Positions 58,151 through 64,000 of a DNA stretch of 64,000 bases are shown in pieces. Positions within the stretch are counted from its first letter, which is position 1, and each line of letters opens with the position of its first letter. Under the pieces are notes generated by a model. That model did not search any database. It worked only from the letters and a program-made list of their open reading frames with translations, and was not told the origin of the DNA. The position numbers and the translations under genes were made by a program. The stretch spans positions 22,248,072-22,312,071 of the forward strand of contig CM040097.1 of NCBI GenBank assembly GCA_022496805.1. Reading direction: 5' to 3'. The DNA comes from Pohlia nutans. Taxonomy: Eukaryota; Streptophyta; Bryopsida; Bryales; Mniaceae.

Positions 58151-59237
58151 CGGGCAGCAAAAAAAATGTTTTTTTTTTTTTTTTTTTTGACCAAATCAAC
58201 AGAAAAAATCAACAGATTTTTGTTGATGGATGACCGGAACAACGCGACCAAATCAACAAAAACTATCAACTCTTCTCTGTTGATTTGGACGCTGAATTTT
58301 CTAGTAGTGCGACCGCAAAAACAACCTAGAAATATTAGCAGAACAATTCCCCAACATTAATAAATGGACAATAAACCCCATTATAGATAACGAACTATCC
58401 AACGACTTCTGGACTAACCCAACAATAACAGACTCACAGAAAACAAGTTTGTTAAAATTCCGCACTGGCCAATATATGGGACATGCTAGGAAACAACTAT
58501 TCTTTGGTATCCAAAGATTCCCTTCAAAAACATGTTCCATTTGCAACTCACAAGATGCAGACACATGGCTTCACGTACTCCTTCTATGTAACCAACACCA
58601 CATACATGCCCTTAGGACCAAAAGACATAACAAAGCAGTATGGGAACTAAGAAAAATAATTTTATCTTCAAAAAAATCAAAATGCTACACTCTGATGAAA
58701 GCAGGCACATTTAATAACAATCCACAAGAAAATACAGTACCCTCATGGCTCTTACCATGCACATGTGAACAACAGAGATGTCACTGTAACGCTAGACTCA
58801 AACCAGACATCTTATGCATCAAAAGCCTCCCATACCAAAGTGCCCCGCCGTTAAACCCCGAAGACAATCTCACAGTACAATTTATTGAATTCACCTACAC
58901 CAATAACAGATTTTCACCATAAATAATTGGTATCAAAATACTAAAATACCAACCACTAATCAATAGTATCAGTCAACAAGGATGGAAAGTAGACCCACTC
59001 ATAGTCATTACAGCTAGAGCTAGAGGAACCACACATGCCCCCTCAATGAAACAACTTGAAACAAAATTCAATCTTTGTGAAACCTCCATAAAACACACAT
59101 TCAAAACAATAAACACTATTGCCATACAATATGCCGGATCAATCCTTCTACACAAAAGACGAATAGAAAACAAACAACCCATACCAACAGAATAGCAAGG
59201 AGAAGAAAGAAGGAGAAAAAAAAAAAAAAAAAAAAAA

Positions 59238-59956
59238 GGAGGTAGTGGTGAAAACCACTGCTAGTTACTCTTCTCAAACACTAGTTTAATACATACACTT
59301 GTCTTAGGGGCAGGATAGGGCCGGTTGGTTGGTACAAATTTACTGCCATGATACCTCACCACTAGTACCAAGTCATGTATATCACACCATTGCTCAAACG
59401 GACCCAATGAGAATCGAACCCAGACCACATAAATGTGATACATCGCCCTTCACCAACCAACCAAAGAACTCATGACTTGGCGATACTACTAAACTCAAAA
59501 CATACTTTATATCCAAACAAATACCAACTATCAGTGCATTGTTACTTTTATTGTGTTACTGTTACTATAGTGTCCATTCCCGGGAGGGAAGAGTAGTTTT
59601 GTTCCAATGGCCCTTTGTCCGGTGGGCACTGAGTCATTGACATTACGAACGGACACTCTATTCACGCCGGCCTTCGAAAGAGGACCGGAGTTTCTATCTA
59701 TCTATCTATGTATCTGACATCATGCTCGTACAAGCGGATATAGTACTGATTCAACACGATTGATACATCTATTGAAAATGTATGAATTCTTCACTCTTTA
59801 TAGTTGTCAAATATCGTGTCTTAATCGTTTTTAAACCCACACTGATTCAGTGTGTTTTTCGTGCGACATCATCTTTTTTATATCTAGAGTTTTTTTCTTT
59901 TTATATCTAGATTTGGTCAAAATAACTTTATTAAAAAAATAAAAATCAAATTATAT
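59238..59956. other. Flank of LINE-like element
   Basis: Apart from the SINE candidate, 59,540-59,715 resembles the 3' tail of another retroelement and ends in a short (TCTA)n run at 59,693-59,709. No gene. Confidence 0.4.
59305..59470 (-). mobile_element. SINE candidate, tRNA-like
   Basis: On the minus strand, TTGGTTGGTGAAGGGCG (box A-like) is followed about 30 bp later by GGGTTCGATTCTC (box B, 59,410-59,422). It lies directly downstream of the LINE poly-A in opposite orientation. Confidence 0.45.
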
Positions 59957-60126
59957 TTTTTTTAGCTCAACCCGAACATTATTTAAAGCTGCCTGGTCCA
60001 ACTACTCGGGTTGCCCGAACCACAGTGGGGTCCACCACTGTTTCCCAAGCTCTATCGTCGGTGGTTGGAATTGAACTCGAGACCTCCCAACTACAAACCA
60101 TGCTCTAAACCACCAAACCACCTTCA
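59957..60126 (-). mobile_element. SINE, tRNA-derived
   Basis: On the minus strand, box A TGGTTTAGAGCATGG and box B CGAGTTCAATTCC are both good polymerase III promoter matches at tRNA-like spacing. The 3' end runs into an A-rich tail (TTTTTTTTA on the plus strand at 59,957-59,965). The 90-codon plus-strand frame here is spurious. Confidence 0.6.
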
Positions 60127-60244
60127 AGTCTTGATGCAAGCCTTTAACTCTTTTGATAATTATAAAGGAATGAAACCATTGGCAATTTTTTTGCCATGTA
60201 TATTTAATTTTTTTTTCAATTTTTTTTTCATTACATCACGCAGG

Positions 60245-60920
60245 CCTTTTTCTATATCTAGTTTTTTTTCCAAAATATTTTGAGTTTTTTTTGTGGCCAA
60301 AATCGTGATGGCAGATGGCTGTGAACTGTTTTTTTTTTCCAGCGGACTTTGAATGTTTTTACCGATGTGAAAAAAGCTTTATTTTTCAAAAACATTTTTG
60401 CACTAGTTTATGGAGGACTTTTTCTATATCTAGGATTTTTTTCAGAATATTATGAACTTATTTATTTTTTGCCAAAATCGTGGTGGTTGTGAGCTATTTT
60501 TTTTAAGCAGACCTTGAATGCTTTTTTGCGATGTAAAAAAAAAATCTTTTCCAAAATAAATTTTGCACAAGATCATACAAGCATTTCTCTATATCTACAA
60601 AAAAATTCAAATTTTTTTGAAGTTTTTTTTGTTTTGCCAAAATCTTAAAGGCTGTGAGTTGTTTCTTTTCTCAGCAGACTTTAGATGTTTTTAGCAATTT
60701 AAAAGAAACAAATTATTCCAAATCTTTTTTGCACTCCATTATACATGCTTTTTTCTATACCCAAAAAAAATCTTCAAAACAATTTGAATTTTTTTTGATG
60801 ATATCATGATGTTTGAGATTTTATTTTTTTCAACTTGAATATTTTTAGCAATGTTAAAAACATTTCTTTGTAGTTTTTGTCTTATTTTCTGTTGGAGAAA
60901 CATTATTTCCATTTTTTTTT
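60245..60920. repeat. ~168-bp T-rich tandem array, four copies
   Basis: Copies contain TCTATATCTA(G/C) at 60,251, 60,423, 60,588 and (as TCTATACCC) 60,754, so the period is 165-172 bp. Each copy then has TTTTG..GCCAAAATC, GTGAGCTGTT, CAG(A/C)(G/C)GACTT(T/G)GAATG and TTTTTGCAC. Related short words occur upstream from 59,879. Confidence 0.78.
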
Positions 60921-62419
60921 TCATTTTATGTTTGATTCAATCAAAAATCATTTTTTTCATTGTGAGTTTTTGTATGTTTTTGCAACTTTTTTACCTCTTC
61001 ATGACATTTCAACATATATGCCTTTTTGTTTCAATTGAAATTTTTTGATTGTATGTTAGGGAAACGAGTTGTGGGTGTAATTAGAATAAATAAATAAATC
61101 CTTGGATATTCACCTTGAAATGAAGTAATGAAAGCGAGGCATATAAAATGAAAGTAAAAAACTAAATTGTAATGTGCATAACTTTGGAATTGAATGAAAA
61201 AAATTCAATTGTTAGAATGCTGTAGCAAGCAATTAAAAGCTTTTGCAATTTTATATTTTGAAAAGTTGCCCAAATTGAGTTCAAAGAAAGTCTGATTTTA
61301 AACTCAATTTAACCAATAATTCTTTGAGAGATCATGTTTTGGTCAATGCCCCCTTTTATGAGCTGCCCGAGACTAAAAAAATTAAAAATTAGATTAAATT
61401 ATAAATATTTTCTACTACGAAATCAAAAATGCTTTCGATCCCAATTTGAATCATGCCAATCGAAGGTAAACTCCACCTAGGAAAATTTTCAACAAAACAA
61501 CACCTCTACATTGTCTCGTGTTACAAATTTTACTATTTTGGAAAGTAATGTTGCTCTTTTATGTACATCTTATTTTTAAGCTCCTATGATGAAAAGTAGA
61601 ATTATAACCAATAATGCCAAATTTTGAATTCTAAAAATGTAAAATGTAATTTTAATTAATTTTTAATGTTAATTGCTTCTAAATTCCATAAATGAAGATC
61701 TAAAAATATTTTGGGAAATTAGACCGTAAGGATATTTTAAAGAAGATTCTAGGAATATTCTAAAAATTCCAAAATAATATAGTTTTGAAAAGATTCTAAT
61801 AGATTCCAAAAGATTCCAAAAGAAAATATTAATTTTTTTTGGTATTTTCCCTATTTATTATATTTCATCAATAAATCAATAGTTTTAGAACATTACAATC
61901 TTCTTTTGTCGAGAAGTATGATATGCTACTGTTGTGCGAAAACACCCTTGAACGCGAGTGACGTGGAGAAATGTAAGTCACTCATTTTCAAATTAAAAAC
62001 TTGAAATAATTCTTAACTGATTTTGTTTTGATTGATGCCCCCGAATGGCAATGAATTTCATATGAATTCAGATGGATGTTGTACTATAACTACACGGATG
62101 TCGTACGAAAATAATTTGCATTATGATAGATGCTGAAATCGCACAGATATAATAAAAGGCGTTAATATGATACGTATACGATACTAAATCCGCATTAAAG
62201 GCAATCGCATATTATCCGTGTCTTATTAGCCATGTAATGTAGATACACGATTAACGCACGGATTTCGTCAAGCACGACTTTCGTGCGGAAACAACATTTT
62301 TCCAATAATCATTGTAAAAACACTGCATCAACATCCTAGTATTGCATGTCACTTCCGTATCATAATGACACTTCTAAATCCACGTATGACGTGCGGAATC
62401 AGTGTTTAACGATAAACGC
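60921..62419. other. Intergenic, partial TTAA-element interior
   Basis: No gene. 61,730-61,960 is homologous to the middle of the element at 30,071-30,714 (GATTCCAAAAGATTCC, TTTGGTATTTTCCCTATTTA, GAAAACACCCTTGAACG) but without visible TTAA ends. Confidence 0.5.
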
Positions 62420-62533
62420 CCTAAAATCGTTAAAAATCCGTGGGGTCCTAAATTCCTAATGCACTATCACTAAAGTGAGTAGTGGAAGATTTAAGAATCA
62501 ACATGGATGTTTTGATTTTAAAGTGGGGGAGGA
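62420..62533 (+). mobile_element. 3' internal end and polypurine tract of LTR retrotransposon
   Basis: The purine run AAAGTGGGGGAGGA ends exactly where the LTR begins and is a typical plus-strand primer site. No gag-pol sequence is retained upstream. Confidence 0.7.
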
Positions 62534-63083
62534 TGTAACGACCCCAAGTCCAAATGGGGCCCCTTGGATAGGCCGTGGCGCCGCGAGGCGCCACGCTACG
62601 GGGCACCACCAATGCTAAGACCAAACAGGAAGGTGTTGTGGTCCGAAACGACCTTAACCCGGAAACGTCTGAACGTGCCGTGACGACCAATGGAATACAA
62701 TGTATTTTGGTTGTATTTGGAACGGATCTACACCCTTAATGAGTTTGGGTGTAGAAAGGAAGTTGAAATTTACATCAATGCGGTCCTAATGAGCTATTAA
62801 GATCTCAATTTAGAATTTATTGTTGGTAGCAATCTCAATCATACGACAACGTATATACGATCCCCATGGGACGTTTAAGGGTTAAACTACTTAGGCTAGA
62901 GAGCTGGACTAACCCGGCGTCACGGGGTGGTCCCCTCACGACGCTACCCCCAAAAGGGGAAAAGTAGTCTTGTCTGGGTCTCCCACACTGGGGACTAACA
63001 CTTGGTTGGATTTTGTAGGTAATTAAGGAGTTCTAAGAAGGGAACTCAAAGCGTAATGGCCGTCACGAGGTGGGGGCGTTACA
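62534..63083 (+). mobile_element. 3' LTR, Ty3/gypsy-like
   Basis: 550 bp, starting TGTAACGACCCCAAG and ending GGGGGCGTTACA. The short inverted TGTAACG/CGTTACA borders with CCCC/GGGG are typical of plant Ty3/gypsy LTRs. The 5' LTR lies outside the window or is lost. It contains a TTAA element at 62,654-62,885. Confidence 0.83.
62654..62885. mobile_element. TTAA element (U) inside the LTR
   Basis: 232 bp, from TTAA-CCCGGAAACGTCTG to CATGGGACGTTTAAGGG-TTAA. Homologous at the right to 30,071-30,714 and at the left to 28,841-. It supplies the empty site for the CACTA MITE at 30,495. It could alternatively be an old part of this LTR family. Confidence 0.78.
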
Positions 63084-64000
63084 GCCCTATGTAATCGTGA
63101 TGCTCCCCTAGAGTGAGTTCTATGTTATCAGTTCTCTACGACTTTCATTCATCCACATTGCAAAGGCGTACATTTATACATCAAGAGTCCAATAATTCCA
63201 TCTGTTGGACTTCAAAAACCTCACCTTTAGACTTGAGAAGTTGAATAAAAGAATGAAATATGAATTAAACCCTAATCCAAGGGTAAAGTCATAGGGTCTA
63301 ATTTGAAGGTTTACAAAGTTGGATTCTGTTTCAATTGAACTAGGTCCAACTATAGTTGTCCAATAGGAATACTTCAAAAAACTGGTATTTATTAAATGGC
63401 CATTGGATTCAAAGCAGGAACGAGTGCTCTCTTTTGTGCCTTGAGTCCAAACTTTCGGTCCAAAACTATGACACTTAGGCGCTACATCATTTTGGAACTT
63501 GGAGTAATCTCTTGGTTTCAAACCCTAATGTCAGCCCTTGGGTCCAATTTTCAACCCTTGGCCAATATGATTGTTTGATTTTGGGGTTTTGTAGGACCCA
63601 TGTTTTATGTGAACACTCCAACATCTCTTATTTGGCTTATGTGTGATGGTAGGTTTATTTTGTTTACATACTTCAGTAGAGAATGCATTACAAAATATCA
63701 CTGACCATGATAAATTGAATTGATGCTTAGTTGATATAATAGGTTACCATATTATAAACTATAAAGTTTGTTTTGTAAATAATCAAATTTATTTTGGAGT
63801 TTGTTCAAAATTTGAGAAATTTGTTACACATTTTTCAAAAAAACCCCAAAATGATCAACCAATAAAAAATAAATTTTCATACAAAGAATTAATTAAACAA
63901 TAAACAAGATAAGTTTAAAGAACTTATCTTCAAGTGTTGAACCATAGAATTCTAAAAAGTAAACTATGTGTACATAGAAGAGCAACTGGCCAATTGCATG
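63084..64000. other. Flank of the LTR, no gene recognised
   Basis: The 115-codon minus-strand frame (63,174-63,521) and others have no recognised family. AT-rich to the end of the window. Confidence 0.5.

Larger units (their letters stand above)
56213..58309. mobile_element. Non-autonomous CACTA element inside the LINE-like ORF
   Basis: 2,097 bp. The left end CACTATTAGAAAAT and the inverse of the right end, CACTACTAGAAAAT, match 13 of 14 bases; both then run into CCAAATCAACAGA. It is flanked by the 3-bp duplication CGA (56,210-56,212 and 58,310-58,312). Removing it with one CGA restores the LINE frame across the junction (TAC GAC CGC AAA). It has no transposase and contains a TTAA element, a foldback and a SINE-like piece. 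Confidence 0.95.
54646..59195 (+). pseudogene. LINE-like element: adenine-methylase-like, RNase H, CCHC and RLE-like domains; split by a CACTA insertion
   Basis: A retrotransposon open frame is interrupted by a 2.1-kb insertion (56,213-58,309). Part 1 (54,646-56,212) contains a region reading HSPFTRDKIFGSIG, YAHPNNEETAQQAIHWARLA, IITLPDINWYQ and FPDTHVIAHF, which resembles phage-type DNA adenine methylases with the NPP motif altered. An RNase H domain follows: YSYYTDGS, RAELMALHETL, FTDCLNCIYVL and KAHAKINRNEQADQLAK, i.e. D, E, D and the final D are present. Part 2 (58,313-59,195) has a CCHC knuckle (CSICNSQDADTW...H...C) and KPDILCI...VQFIEFTY, similar to restriction-like endonucleases of early LINEs. 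Defects: a 1-nt loss near 55,108 and an internal TAA at 58,920. No reverse transcriptase is seen upstream, so the copy is 5'-truncated or unusual. The coding strand is strikingly G-poor. It ends in poly-A at 59,215-59,237. Confidence 0.75.

Noticed and set aside
60011..60283. 90-codon plus-strand frame
   Set aside because: It overlies a tRNA-derived SINE on the opposite strand and poly-T repeat sequence.
1254..62885. CCCTAAA-like motifs suggesting telomere repeats
   Set aside because: They occur singly at element ends in both orientations next to TTAA, never as tandem CCCTAAA runs.

Overview
The window is nuclear DNA from a land plant. The introns are spliced GT-AG, the DNA is AT-rich, and two plant gene families are present: a root-cap-type secreted protein and a plant-type non-phosphorylating GAPDH. 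The species cannot be named from sequence alone. The mix of transposons (many TTAA elements, a pogo-like DDE_1 remnant, a LINE of unusual make-up) makes me favour a non-seed plant such as a bryophyte, lycophyte or fern. That is inference only.

Only three host genes are supported. (1) A seven-coding-exon gene on the minus strand (21,320-24,703, with a likely 5' UTR exon near 25,128-25,540) encodes a plastid-targeted protein resembling the DUF3598/calycin-like family. (2) A two-exon secreted, Gly/Ser/Pro-repeat root-cap family protein lies at 34,885-36,513; its reading frame breaks at a likely microdeletion. (3) An intact ten-exon gene at 37,231-42,445 encodes NADP-dependent non-phosphorylating glyceraldehyde-3-phosphate dehydrogenase (GAPN, ALDH11; 495 aa). 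They have no evident shared pathway and show no operon-like arrangement.

Everything else is transposable elements and repeats. The main signal is a set of about 20 short non-coding elements, roughly 11-12 kb or 18% of the window. They begin and end in TTAA plus CCC/CCCC(T)AAA-type inverted termini, which is the hallmark of piggyBac-type transposition. Several lie end to end sharing a single TTAA: 25,558-28,844 holds five in a row and the train continues towards 30,714. Nested copies with recognisable empty sites confirm the TTAA target duplication.

Layout: 0-9 kb, TTAA element, microsatellite, 11-bp minisatellite, local duplications. 9-10.5 kb, 918-bp palindromic element abutting a TTAA element. 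11.6-13.7 kb, decayed PIF/Harbinger transposon with convergent transposase and Myb/SANT-like genes. 16.2-17.4 kb, nested TTAA elements. 17.9-20.4 kb, tandem repeats. 21.3-25.5 kb, DUF3598-like gene. 25.5-33.5 kb, TTAA trains and hairpin elements. 34.8-42.4 kb, root-cap and GAPN genes. 44-51 kb, hAT-like MITE, more TTAA elements and a pogo-like remnant. 51.6-53.9 kb, CACTA (TNP2-type) transposase remnant. 54.6-59.2 kb, LINE-like element split by a 2.1-kb CACTA element that itself carries further insertions. 59.3-61 kb, SINE candidates and a 168-bp tandem array. 62.5-63.1 kb, a Ty3/gypsy-like 3' LTR carrying another TTAA element.
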